This document shows positions 25,655-36,303 of a stretch of DNA of 64,000 nucleotides, one piece after another. The stretch is from Aquabacter sp040755535 (GTDB taxonomy: Bacteria > Pseudomonadota > Alphaproteobacteria > Rhizobiales > Xanthobacteraceae). The translations under genes and the position numbers were made by a program. Where the stretch lies: positions 9,053-73,052 of the forward strand of contig JBFMAV010000015.1 in assembly GCA_040755535.1 (NCBI GenBank), in the 5' to 3' direction. Within the stretch, counting starts at the first letter, position 1, and every line of letters starts with the position of its first letter. Below the pieces are notes generated by a model, which was not told the origin of the DNA, ran no database searches, and saw only the letters and a program-made list of their open reading frames with translations.

Positions 25655-26185
25655 GTGAGCCTTCCCAACATCATCACCCTCTGCCGGCTGCTCCTGGTGC
25701 CGGTCGTGGTCTGGGCCATCGCCTCGGGCGAGGTGCAGCTTGCCTTCTGGCTGTTCGTCCTGGCCGGGGTCTCCGACGCGGTGGACGGGTTTCTGGCCAA
25801 GCAGTTCGGCATGCAGACCGAGCTTGGTGCCTATCTCGATCCGCTGGCGGACAAGGCGCTGCTCATTTCCATCTATGTGGCCCTTTCAGTGGAGGGACTC
25901 ATCCCGCGCTGGGTCGCCATCGCGGTGGTGGCGCGGGATGTCATGATCATCGGCGCGGTCATGCTGTCCGCCGTTCTGGCGCGACCTGTCCACATCAAGC
26001 CGCTGGTGGTCTCCAAGGTGAACACCATGGCGCAGATCGCCTTCGCCGCGCTCATTCTGGCGGCGAACGGATTCGACTTTCCGCTCGGACCCTTGATGCA
26101 GGTCGGCCTGATTGCGGTGGGCCTCTTGACGGCCCTTTCCGCCGCTGCCTATCTCGCGGCTTGGACGCGGCACATGGCCAGTTGA
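25655..26185 (+). CDS. CDP-alcohol phosphatidyltransferase (cardiolipin synthase/PgsA-like)
   Basis: 176 residues, about five membrane segments. The CDP-alcohol motif DG-x2-A-x9-G-x3-D-x3-D is present in DGFLAK ... G ... DPLAD, but the usual Arg after Ala is Lys. The DPLADKALL version resembles eukaryotic-type cardiolipin synthases, known in some alphaproteobacteria, as well as PgsA. GTG start with ribosome site GGAGGGGG. Likely in operon with the flanking genes. Confidence 0.85.
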   Translation: MSLPNIITLCRLLLVPVVVWAIASGEVQLAFWLFVLAGVSDAVDGFLAKQFGMQTELGAYLDPLADKALLISIYVALSVEGLIPRWVAIAVVARDVMIIGAVMLSAVLARPVHIKPLVVSKVNTMAQIAFAALILAANGFDFPLGPLMQVGLIAVGLLTALSAAAYLAAWTRHMAS

Positions 26186-26228
26186 GCGCGCCCCGGCGGC
26201 GCGACCGGCGGCTGATCGGGGACGGGGG

Positions 26229-27329
26229 ATGCCACTTCACCTCCAGGTGCGGTTCTGGATCGGGGCGCTCGTCGTCACCGTCCTGACATTGTGGCTGCTG
26301 AGCGGGATCCTCCTGCCGTTCGTCGCCGGGCTCGCGCTTGCCTATTTCCTCAATCCCGTGGTTGAGCGCCTGGCGCGGCTCGGCATTTCGCGCACGCCCT
26401 CATCGCTTCTGATCGTGGGTCTGTTCCTGCTGGCGGTAGTCCTGTTCCTGCTGGTGGTCCTGCCGCTGCTCGGCAGCCAGCTGGCCGAATTCATCACGAA
26501 CATGCCGAGCTATGTGACCCGCCTCCAGGGGCTGGTGACGCAGGAAAACCGCGAGTGGATCGACCATTTCTTCGGCGATCGCCTGCCCGACATCCAGCGG
26601 TCGCTGGACAACCTCATGTCCCAGGGCGTGACCTATCTGCTCGGCCTCATCTCTTCCATCTGGTCGGGTGGCCAGGCCCTGCTCTCGGTGTTTGCCCTCG
26701 TGGTGGTGACGCCCGTGGTGGTCTTCTATGTGCTGTGCGACTGGCCCGGCATGGTGAAGGCGGTGGACCACTGGATTCCGGTCCACCAACGCCCGGTGGT
26801 GCGTCAGCTCGGGCGCGAGATGGACCTCGCCGTGGCCGGTTTCATTCGCGGCCAGGCCCTGGTGTGCCTCATCCTCGGCAGCTTCTATGCGATCGCGTTG
26901 ACCATGGCGGGCCTGAATTTCGGCCTGCTGATCGGCATCGTCTCCGGGCTCATCACCTTTATTCCCTATGTGGGCTCGCTCACGGGCCTCGTCCTCGCCA
27001 TGGGCGTCGCCATCGTCCAATTCTTCCCCGATTGGGCCATGATCGGCATCGTGCTCGGCATCTTCATCACGGGGCAGACGGTGGAGGGCTATATCCTCTC
27101 GCCGAAGCTCGTGGGCGACAGCATCGGCGTGCATCCCGTCTGGCTCATGTTCGCCCTGTTCGCCTTCGGATATCTGTTCGGGTTTGTCGGCCTGCTGCTG
27201 GCGGTGCCGCTCACGGCGGCGGCCGGCGTTCTCGTGCGCTTCGGGTTCAAACGCTATTTCGAGAGCCCGCTTTACACCGGGGAGGACGGGGCGGAGCCGC
27301 CCGAGCGGCGCGTGGCGGAGCGGCGCTGA
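26229..27329 (+). CDS. AI-2E family transporter / PerM-like permease
   Basis: 366 residues with about eight membrane segments, the family's pattern of two short helices, a soluble loop (about 80-140) and a C-terminal cluster. In this synteny group (next to hdaA, ppk1, ppx) it is a conserved alphaproteobacterial permease of unknown substrate. Two-base gap to hdaA. Confidence 0.88.
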   Translation: MPLHLQVRFWIGALVVTVLTLWLLSGILLPFVAGLALAYFLNPVVERLARLGISRTPSSLLIVGLFLLAVVLFLLVVLPLLGSQLAEFITNMPSYVTRLQGLVTQENREWIDHFFGDRLPDIQRSLDNLMSQGVTYLLGLISSIWSGGQALLSVFALVVVTPVVVFYVLCDWPGMVKAVDHWIPVHQRPVVRQLGREMDLAVAGFIRGQALVCLILGSFYAIALTMAGLNFGLLIGIVSGLITFIPYVGSLTGLVLAMGVAIVQFFPDWAMIGIVLGIFITGQTVEGYILSPKLVGDSIGVHPVWLMFALFAFGYLFGFVGLLLAVPLTAAAGVLVRFGFKRYFESPLYTGEDGAEPPERRVAERR

Positions 27330-27331
27330 GC

Positions 27332-28060
27332 ATGGCGGACCGCGTGCGCGCCCCCTCCCAATTGCCGCTGGATCTCGGCTCGGCGCCGGGCTTCAAGCGG
27401 GAGGATTTTCTCGAGACCGCCGGCAATGCGGCGGCCCTCGCCTTGATCGACGCCTATCCCGACTGGCCCTCGCCGGTCGTGTGCCTCGTGGGCCCGCCCG
27501 GCGCGGGCAAATCCCACCTCGCGGCGATTTTCGCTGAGGTGGCGGGCGCGCCCACCGTGCGCGCGGCGGACCTCGTCGCGGCCGATATCCCCCGCAGTCT
27601 CGCCCAGCCTTCATTGGTGGTGGAGGATCTGGCGCCAGGGCAGTTCGATGAGGCGGCCTTGTTTCATCTGCTCAATCTCGCCAAGGAAACCGGCGCACAT
27701 TTGCTGTTCACCGCCCGCCAGCCGCCCTCCACCTTTGCGCTTGCCACCGCCGACCTTGCCTCGCGCCTGCGCGCCATACCCAAGATCGAGATCGCGCCGG
27801 CGGACGATGCGCTGCTCGCGGCGGTGCTGGTGAAACTGTTCGCCGACCGCCAGATCGCGGTGGACGAGGCGACGATCCAATATTTGCTTGCCCGCATGGA
27901 GCGGTCCGTCTCCGGCGCGGAGGCTCTGGTGGGCGCCATCGACCGCGCCGCGCTCGCCGCCCGCCGCCCCGTCACGCGCGCCTTCGCGGCCGAGATTTTG
28001 CGGGAGATGGTGGCGCAGGCGGGGGACGAGCCGGGCGAGGATGAGGAGGGGGCAGGCTAA
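27332..28060 (+). CDS. hdaA: DnaA-related replication regulator HdaA
   Basis: 242 residues. Starts with QLPLDLG, the beta-clamp binding motif of Hda proteins, then a Walker A VGPPGAGKSHLA and DnaA-like AAA+ core, ending before the DNA-binding domain IV. HdaA promotes hydrolysis of DnaA-ATP after initiation. An Asp/Glu-rich tail is present. Confidence 0.92.
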   Translation: MADRVRAPSQLPLDLGSAPGFKREDFLETAGNAAALALIDAYPDWPSPVVCLVGPPGAGKSHLAAIFAEVAGAPTVRAADLVAADIPRSLAQPSLVVEDLAPGQFDEAALFHLLNLAKETGAHLLFTARQPPSTFALATADLASRLRAIPKIEIAPADDALLAAVLVKLFADRQIAVDEATIQYLLARMERSVSGAEALVGAIDRAALAARRPVTRAFAAEILREMVAQAGDEPGEDEEGAG

Positions 28061-28188
28061 GCGGCGGCGCTGCTTCGGCTTTTTCTGTCACATGCGGGTG
28101 GGCAGCACGTACGGCTTTGCCCTAGACTGCGTCATAGAGCGGTCATGCAGAGCCGCCATGGTCCGGCGGAAAAATCGGGGACGAAGCC

Positions 28189-30369
28189 ATGAACGCGACT
28201 GAGACTGCCGCCATGACCGTGGTCGAGCCGGAGGTGGAGCTGATGGCGGAGGAAAACCTCGCCGCTTCGCCGCACCGCTTCATCAATCGCGAAATCTCCT
28301 GGCTTCATTTCAATCGCCGGGTGCTGGAGGAAGCCTCCAACGCCAATCACCCGCTGCTGGAGCAGCTGCGTTTCCTCTCCATCTCGGCAAACAATCTCGA
28401 CGAATTTTTCATGGTGCGCGTCGCCGGCCTCAAGGAGCAGATCCGCGAGGGCGTGACGGCCATGAGCCCGGAGGGCCTCACCCCCACCGAGCAGCTCGCC
28501 TCCATCATGGCCGAAGCCTCCAAGCTGATCTTCGACCAGCAGGCCCGCTGGAGCGAACTGCGCCGCGATCTCGCAGGCGTCGGCATCACCCTGGTGGACG
28601 GCGCGGATGCGACGGCCGAAGACCTGACCGTGCTGGAGCGGCATTTCCTCCATCACGTCTTCCCGGTCCTCACCCCGCTCGCCATCGATCCGGCCCATCC
28701 CTTCCCCTTCATCCCTAACCTGGGATTCTCGCTCGCCCTCCAACTGGTGCGCCAGAGCGACGGGCGCGGGATGAATGCGCTGATCCGCATCCCCGCCAAG
28801 GTGGACCGCTTCATCCGCCTGCCGGACGGGGACGGCATGCGCTTCATCACGCTGGAGCAGATGATCGGCCTGTTCATCTCGCGCCTGTTCCCCGGCTATG
28901 CGGTGAAGGGCCAGGGCGTGTTCCGCGTGATCCGCGACAGCGATCTGGAAATCGAGGAAGAGGCGGAAGACCTTGTCCGCCTGTTCGAGACCGCGCTGAA
29001 GCAGCGCCGCTACGGCTCGGTGATCCGCATGGAAGCGGACGCCGCCATGCCGGACGAATTGCGCGCCTTCGTGGCCCGCGAACTGAACATGCATGACGAG
29101 GAAATCTTCGTCGTCGGCGGTGTGCTCGCCCTCAACGAATTCTCCCAGCTGGTGTCCGTGGACCGGCCGGACCTGAAGTTTCCGGCCTACAATGCGCGAT
29201 TTCCCGAGCGCATCCGGGACCATGGCGGCGACTGCTTTCTCGCTATCCGCGAGAAGGACATCGTCGTCCATCATCCTTATGAATCCTTTGATGTGGTGGT
29301 TCAGTTTCTCCGTCAGGCTGCTCGAGACCCTAACGTCGTCGCCATCAAGCAGACCCTCTACCGAACCTCCTCCGACAGTCCCATCGTGAAGGCGCTGGCC
29401 GAAGCCGCCGAAGCCGGAAAGTCGGTCACCGCGCTGGTGGAGCTGAAGGCGCGCTTCGACGAAGAGGCCAATATCCGCTGGGCGCGCGACCTGGAGCGCG
29501 CCGGCGTGCAGGTGGTGTTCGGCTTCATCGACCTGAAGACCCACGGCAAGCTCAGCATGGTGGTGCGCCGCGAGGGCGGGACGCTCGCCAGCTACTGCCA
29601 TGTGGGGACCGGCAATTATCACCCCATCACGGCGCGCATCTATACCGACCTGTCTTTCTTCACCGCCGACCCGGTGATCGCGCAGGACGTGGCGCGCATC
29701 TTCAACTTCATCACCGGCTATGCGACGCCCGGCGAGCTGGACGTGATGGCGGTCTCCCCCACCACGCTGAAGCCGCGCATCCTGGAAAACATCGACGCCG
29801 AGATCGCCCATGCCAAGGCGGGCCGCCCGGCCGCCATCTGGCTGAAGTGCAATTCGCTGGTGGACCCGGTCATCATTGACGCGCTCTACAAGGCGAGCGG
29901 CGCGGGCGTGAAGGTGGAATGCGTCGTGCGTGGCATCTGCTGCCTGCGCCCCGGCATTCGCGGCCTCTCCGAGAACATCCGGGTGAAGTCCATCGTCGGG
30001 CGCTTCCTGGAGCACAGCCGAATCTATTGCTTCGGCAATGGCCATGGCCTGCCGCACACCAAGGCGCTGGTCTACATCTCCTCGGCCGACCTGATGCCCC
30101 GCAATCTGGACCGCCGGGTCGAGACACTTTGCCCCATCACGAACCCCACCGTGCATGAGCAGGTGCTGGATCAGATCATGGTGGCGAACATTATCGACAA
30201 CGAACAGAGCTGGGAGGTGTTGCCCGACGGCTCCTCTCAACGCATAGTCCCGGCCCCTGGCGAGGAGCCCTTCAATGCTCACCGCTATTTCATGACCAAT
30301 CCGAGCTTGTCGGGACGTGGAAAGTCTCTCAAAGATTCTTCGCCGCGCAGCCTCCTCCTCCGTCGGTGA
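28189..30369 (+). CDS. ppk1: polyphosphate kinase 1
   Basis: 726 residues. N domain begins FINREISWLHFNRRVLEEA; catalytic His region VGTGNYHPITARIYTD and the second His-containing segment KSIVGRFLEHSRIY; these are the phosphorylated or nucleotide-site residues in PPK1. Makes polyphosphate from ATP. Ends close to ppx. Confidence 0.97.
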   Translation: MNATETAAMTVVEPEVELMAEENLAASPHRFINREISWLHFNRRVLEEASNANHPLLEQLRFLSISANNLDEFFMVRVAGLKEQIREGVTAMSPEGLTPTEQLASIMAEASKLIFDQQARWSELRRDLAGVGITLVDGADATAEDLTVLERHFLHHVFPVLTPLAIDPAHPFPFIPNLGFSLALQLVRQSDGRGMNALIRIPAKVDRFIRLPDGDGMRFITLEQMIGLFISRLFPGYAVKGQGVFRVIRDSDLEIEEEAEDLVRLFETALKQRRYGSVIRMEADAAMPDELRAFVARELNMHDEEIFVVGGVLALNEFSQLVSVDRPDLKFPAYNARFPERIRDHGGDCFLAIREKDIVVHHPYESFDVVVQFLRQAARDPNVVAIKQTLYRTSSDSPIVKALAEAAEAGKSVTALVELKARFDEEANIRWARDLERAGVQVVFGFIDLKTHGKLSMVVRREGGTLASYCHVGTGNYHPITARIYTDLSFFTADPVIAQDVARIFNFITGYATPGELDVMAVSPTTLKPRILENIDAEIAHAKAGRPAAIWLKCNSLVDPVIIDALYKASGAGVKVECVVRGICCLRPGIRGLSENIRVKSIVGRFLEHSRIYCFGNGHGLPHTKALVYISSADLMPRNLDRRVETLCPITNPTVHEQVLDQIMVANIIDNEQSWEVLPDGSSQRIVPAPGEEPFNAHRYFMTNPSLSGRGKSLKDSSPRSLLLRR

Positions 30370-30403
30370 GGGGCGCAGCCGGGAGCCGCATCTGACCGAT
30401 CCC

Positions 30404-31894
30404 ATGACGGTGACCGCGCCCATTGCGGTAATCGACATCGGGTCGAATTCAGTGCGCCTCGTGGTGTACGAGGCGCTCTCGCGCGCGCCGACCCCCATCT
30501 TCAACGAGAAGGCGCTGTGCGGCCTCGGCCGCGAAGTGCTCTCGACGGGGCGGCTTGCGCAGGACGCCATCGACAAGGCGCTGTCCGCGCTGCGGCGATT
30601 CCGGGCCCTGTGCGACGCCATGAAGGTCGAGACGCTCTATGCGCTCGCCACGGCGGCCTCGCGCGATGCCGCCAACGGGCCGGCCTTCATCGCCGAATGC
30701 GAAGCCATCTGCCGCACGCAGATCGAGATCCTGACCGGGCGGCGCGAGGCGGAACTCGCGGCGCTCGGCGTCATCTCAGGCATCCATGAGCCGGACGGCA
30801 TTGCCGGCGACCTCGGCGGCGGTTCGCTCGAACTGGTGGACGTGCGGGCCGAGCGCGTTGCGGACGAGGGCATCACCCTGCCGCTGGGCAGCCTGGCTTT
30901 GCAGGATCGCTCCGCCCGCTCCATGCGCAAGGCGGAAAAGATCGTGCGGGACGCCATGGAGGGTGCCCCCGTCCTCAAGAAGATGGCCGGGCGCACCTTC
31001 TTCGCGGTGGGCGGCACTTGGCGTGCGCTGGCGCGGCTCCACATGTTCCAGCAGGGCTATCCGCTGCATGTGATGCACGGCTATACCATTCCCGCCAAGG
31101 AGGCGCTGGCCTTCGCCCGCATGGTGCATCGGGGCGATGTGGAGCAACTCGGCAATATCGAGGCGGTCTCGGTCGCCCGCCGGCCGCTGCTCGCCTATGG
31201 CGCCCTGGTGCTGGAAAATCTCGTGCGCCACGGACGCCCGGCGCAGGTGGTGATCTCCGCCCTCGGTGTGCGCGAGGGCCTGCTCTATTCGCTGCTGGAC
31301 GAGACCCAGCAAAAGGAAGACCCCCTGCTGCTCGCGGCGCAGGAATTCAACCTGCTGCGCTCGCGCTCGCCGCTGCACCAGGAAGAATTGGTGGCCTGGA
31401 CCGACCGGCTGTTCGCCTCTTCCCCAACCCTGGAGGAGAGCGCCGAAGAGCGCCGCGTGCGTCATGCCGCTTGCCTGCTGGCCGATGTGAGCTGGCGCGC
31501 CCATCCTGACTACCGCGCCGAGCAGAGCCTCAACATGATCGCCCATGCGGCATTCGCGGGGGTGGATCATGCGAGCCGCATCGCGGTGGCGCTGCCGGTC
31601 TATTTCCGCCATGTCGGCCTGACACCGGAGGAGCCCGTGCCCTCCATCCTCGCCCTCATGACGCCCGGCATGATGGATCGCGCCCGCATCCTCGGCGCCG
31701 CCATGCGTGTGGCCTATTCCCTTTCGGCCGCCATGACGGGCATCCTGCCCTCCATTTCGCTGGAGGTGCGGGGCGAGACCTTGGTCCTGACCGTGCCGCA
31801 GCGGCTGTCCGACCTCGTGAACGAGCGGGTGCAGGGCCGCATGCGCCAGCTTGCGCGCCTGATCGGCCGAGAGAGCGTGATCGGGACAGCCTAA
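30404..31894 (+). CDS. ppx: exopolyphosphatase Ppx/GppA
   Basis: 496 residues from the ATG of MTVTAPIAV. Actin-like ATPase fold: phosphate-1 motif IDIGSNSVRLVVYE, GDLGGGSLELVD phosphate-2 motif, then an HD-like C-terminal domain. Degrades polyphosphate made by Ppk1. A GTG 87 bases upstream overlaps ppk1 and could be the start instead. Confidence 0.93.
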   Translation: MTVTAPIAVIDIGSNSVRLVVYEALSRAPTPIFNEKALCGLGREVLSTGRLAQDAIDKALSALRRFRALCDAMKVETLYALATAASRDAANGPAFIAECEAICRTQIEILTGRREAELAALGVISGIHEPDGIAGDLGGGSLELVDVRAERVADEGITLPLGSLALQDRSARSMRKAEKIVRDAMEGAPVLKKMAGRTFFAVGGTWRALARLHMFQQGYPLHVMHGYTIPAKEALAFARMVHRGDVEQLGNIEAVSVARRPLLAYGALVLENLVRHGRPAQVVISALGVREGLLYSLLDETQQKEDPLLLAAQEFNLLRSRSPLHQEELVAWTDRLFASSPTLEESAEERRVRHAACLLADVSWRAHPDYRAEQSLNMIAHAAFAGVDHASRIAVALPVYFRHVGLTPEEPVPSILALMTPGMMDRARILGAAMRVAYSLSAAMTGILPSISLEVRGETLVLTVPQRLSDLVNERVQGRMRQLARLIGRESVIGTA

Positions 31895-31991
31895 CGGCGC
31901 GGTTTGTCCTTTCGCGCGGCAGAGACGAGGGAGTGCGCCCGGCGCCGAGCGCCTCCGCCATGACCGGTCGTCCGGCGCTGGAGGAGCAGAC

Positions 31992-32939
31992 ATGCCTGCC
32001 GGATCACCGTATTCCCGGATCTCTCGCCGGCAATTGCTTGCCGGCGCCACCGCCCTGTCGCTGGCGCCGCTGCTGCGCCTTGATCCGGCATTGGCCCAGC
32101 CGCTCGCGGCTGGGCCGGTGCGGGTCGGGCGGATCACGGTCACTCCTTTGCTCGACGGCATGTTTCCCTTCCCCCTTTCCATCATGCCGGAAGCCGCCGC
32201 GCCCGAGGGTGCGAAATTGATCACCGCTGCCGGCGCTCCGGCGGGTGGTCCCGTTCCCATTCCCGTCAATGCCTTTGCGGTGGAGCGGGAGGGGCGCCTG
32301 GTGCTGATCGATGCGGGGACCGGAACGGCGGGCGGGGCCGACCTCGGCAAAGCGGCACGGGCGCTCGCTGCCGCCGGGCTGGACCGCAACCGGGTCGAGG
32401 CGGTCATCCTCACCCATTTGCATGTGGATCATGCCGCCGGCACCATTGATGCGGCGGGAAGGCCGGTTTTTCCCAATGCCGAACTGGTGCTTCAGCACAG
32501 CGAGATCGAATTCTGGACCGACGATGCCATCCGCTCCCGCGCGCCGCAGGGCATGGATGGTTATTTCGGCGCCGCGCGGGCGGTGCTTGCCGCCTATCCC
32601 AAGAAGGTCCGCGCCGTTGAAGGGGAGGTCGCGCTCTTCCCCGGCCTCAGGGCGGTGCCGGAACCGGGCCACACGCCGGGACATATGGGCGTGATGATCG
32701 AGGATGGGCCGAACAGCCTGCTCATGTGGGGCGACCTTGTCCATGTGGCGGCGCTCCAGATGCCCCATCCCGCATGGTCCGTCCTGTTCGACGTCAGCCG
32801 GACCCAGGCGGCGGAAACGCGTGCGCGGTTGCTTGACCGTCTTGTGGTGGAACGCACCCCGGTCATGGGGTCCCATGTGGCGGATCGCGGCCTGATCGAG
32901 CGGGATGGGCAGGGCTATCGCATGGTCCCGGCCGGTTGA
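31992..32939 (+). CDS. Tat-exported MBL-fold metallo-hydrolase
   Basis: 315 residues. A twin-arginine signal (SRRQLLAGATALSLAP, Arg12-Arg13) leads a metallo-beta-lactamase fold with THLHVDHAAG, PGHTPGHMG and GDLVH zinc-binding motifs. Related to lactonase/quorum-quenching and alkylsulfatase-like members; real substrate unknown. It acts in the periplasm. Confidence 0.87.
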   Translation: MPAGSPYSRISRRQLLAGATALSLAPLLRLDPALAQPLAAGPVRVGRITVTPLLDGMFPFPLSIMPEAAAPEGAKLITAAGAPAGGPVPIPVNAFAVEREGRLVLIDAGTGTAGGADLGKAARALAAAGLDRNRVEAVILTHLHVDHAAGTIDAAGRPVFPNAELVLQHSEIEFWTDDAIRSRAPQGMDGYFGAARAVLAAYPKKVRAVEGEVALFPGLRAVPEPGHTPGHMGVMIEDGPNSLLMWGDLVHVAALQMPHPAWSVLFDVSRTQAAETRARLLDRLVVERTPVMGSHVADRGLIERDGQGYRMVPAG

Positions 32940-33085
32940 CGGCGGGGGCTGGATGTGGTGCAAGCGAGATGCGCCGTTTCGGCGCCGTAAGCGTCCGACG
33001 TCAGGCAACGCATCCAACCGGTCTTGGCCGGCCGGGTGCGTCATGCTCCGGGCGGGCCAGACCATCCTTGATTGAGGATGGCTGC

Positions 33086-33352
33086 ATGTCAGCTTCTGCT
33101 TCTTCCCCCTTCTTCCGCAAGCTTCCCGCGCGGTTTGCCCCGCTCGTGATGCCCCTGGTGTTGTCGGTGCTGATGACCTTCGTGGTCTCGGCCATCTCCA
33201 CGGCGCGCAGTCTCGGCTTCGGCACGGACTTCCTCGCCATGTGGCCGTCCGCCTGGGGCATTTCCTGGGCGGTCGCCTTTCCGACCCTGCTCCTGGTGCT
33301 TCCGGTGGTCCGGCGCATCGTGGCCTTGGTCGTGGAGGCGCCGGCGCGGTGA
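33086..33352 (+). CDS. DUF2798 membrane protein
   Basis: 88 residues with two membrane segments separated by the FLAMWPSAWGISWAVAFP loop that marks DUF2798. The start follows GAGGATGG; the longer frame upstream is not family-like. Function unknown. Confidence 0.8.
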   Translation: MSASASSPFFRKLPARFAPLVMPLVLSVLMTFVVSAISTARSLGFGTDFLAMWPSAWGISWAVAFPTLLLVLPVVRRIVALVVEAPAR

Positions 33353-33355
33353 CGC

Positions 33356-33387
33356 AAAAAGACCGGGCGCCAGAGATGGCGCCCGGT
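33356..33387 (-). terminator. intrinsic terminator after pfpI
   Basis: Minus strand: ACCGGGCGCC, six-base loop, GGCGCCCGGT, then CTTTTTGC. It lies 28 bases after the pfpI stop. Confidence 0.85.
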
Positions 33388-33414
33388 TCGGTCTATTGGC
33401 GGCGTGCGCTGCGA

Positions 33415-33978
33415 TCAGGCGGCGCGGCGTTGATGACGGCCTTCGCGCACCTCTTCGATGATCTTGGCGCAGAAGGCTTCCAGATCACCGGGATTGCGCG
33501 AGGTGACGACGCCCTGGTCGGTCACCACCTGCGCGTCCTCCCATTGGGCGCCGGCATTCACCACGTCGGTCTTGATGGACTGATAGGAGGTCATGCGCTT
33601 GCCCTTGGCGATGCCGGCTTCCACCAGAAGCCAGGGGCCATGACACACCGCGGCGACCGTCTTGCCCGCGTCGTAGAACGCCTTGACGAGCTTCACCGCG
33701 TCCGGATTGGCGCGCAGCACATCGGGATTGATCTGGCCGCCGGGCAAGACGATGGCGTCATAGTCGCCTTCGCGGGCTTCGTTCAGGGGGCGGTCCACCG
33801 TCACCGCGCGGCCCCAATCCTTCTCATCCCATCCCTTGATCTCGCCGCTCTCGGGCGAGACGATGTCGACCTGCGCCCCGGCATCACGCAGCCGGTCGCG
33901 CGGCACTTCCAGTTCCGATTGTTCAAAGCCATGGGTGGCGAGAATGAGAATGCGCTTCCCGTCCAAAGGATTCGGCAT
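33415..33978 (-). CDS. DJ-1/PfpI family protein (protease/deglycase type)
   Basis: 187 residues. Nucleophile Cys in AAVCHGPWLLVEAG, preceded by DAIVLPGG, and a Glu near FEQSELEVP as in PfpI/YhbO. Members are reported as proteases or as glyoxal-adduct deglycases. Standalone gene beside rpoD. Confidence 0.88.
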   Translation of the reverse strand: MPNPLDGKRILILATHGFEQSELEVPRDRLRDAGAQVDIVSPESGEIKGWDEKDWGRAVTVDRPLNEAREGDYDAIVLPGGQINPDVLRANPDAVKLVKAFYDAGKTVAAVCHGPWLLVEAGIAKGKRMTSYQSIKTDVVNAGAQWEDAQVVTDQGVVTSRNPGDLEAFCAKIIEEVREGRHQRRAA

Positions 33979-34060
33979 CGTATGCTCCGTTGCGTGGCGC
34001 CCCGAAGGACAATGACCGCCTGTCCAGATCGTTCCCCGCACCAATAGAGCGACGTCGCGA

Positions 34061-34090
34061 AACAAAAACGGCGGGCTCGCGCCCGCCGTT
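34061..34090 (-). terminator. intrinsic terminator after rpoD
   Basis: Minus strand: AACGGCGGGC, loop GCGA, GCCCGCCGTT then TTTGTT. It is 32 bases after the rpoD stop. Confidence 0.9.
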
Positions 34091-34121
34091 GAATGTCCAG
34101 ATCGATCGCGAGGACCAGACC

Positions 34122-36125
<2,004 letters not shown>

Positions 36126-36303
36126 GGACTTCTCCTGAACCTGTCGCCGCGTGCCGACGGCCAAATGGCGGCGTGACCACTGGTCCGCCGCCGTCCCTCA
36201 TCCCGTCAGAACCGTCCCTTAAGACGATCCCGTTAAATCAGCCTGAACTGCCCCGCATCTGCGCGCGGCGGTTCGTTGTTTTCGTGTCGCAGAGGGCGTG
36301 CGC

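Noticed and set aside
28132..30621. An 829-residue open frame opposite ppk1
   Set aside because: Antisense shadow of a clear ppk1; composition is His/Asp/Arg-rich and no domain is seen.
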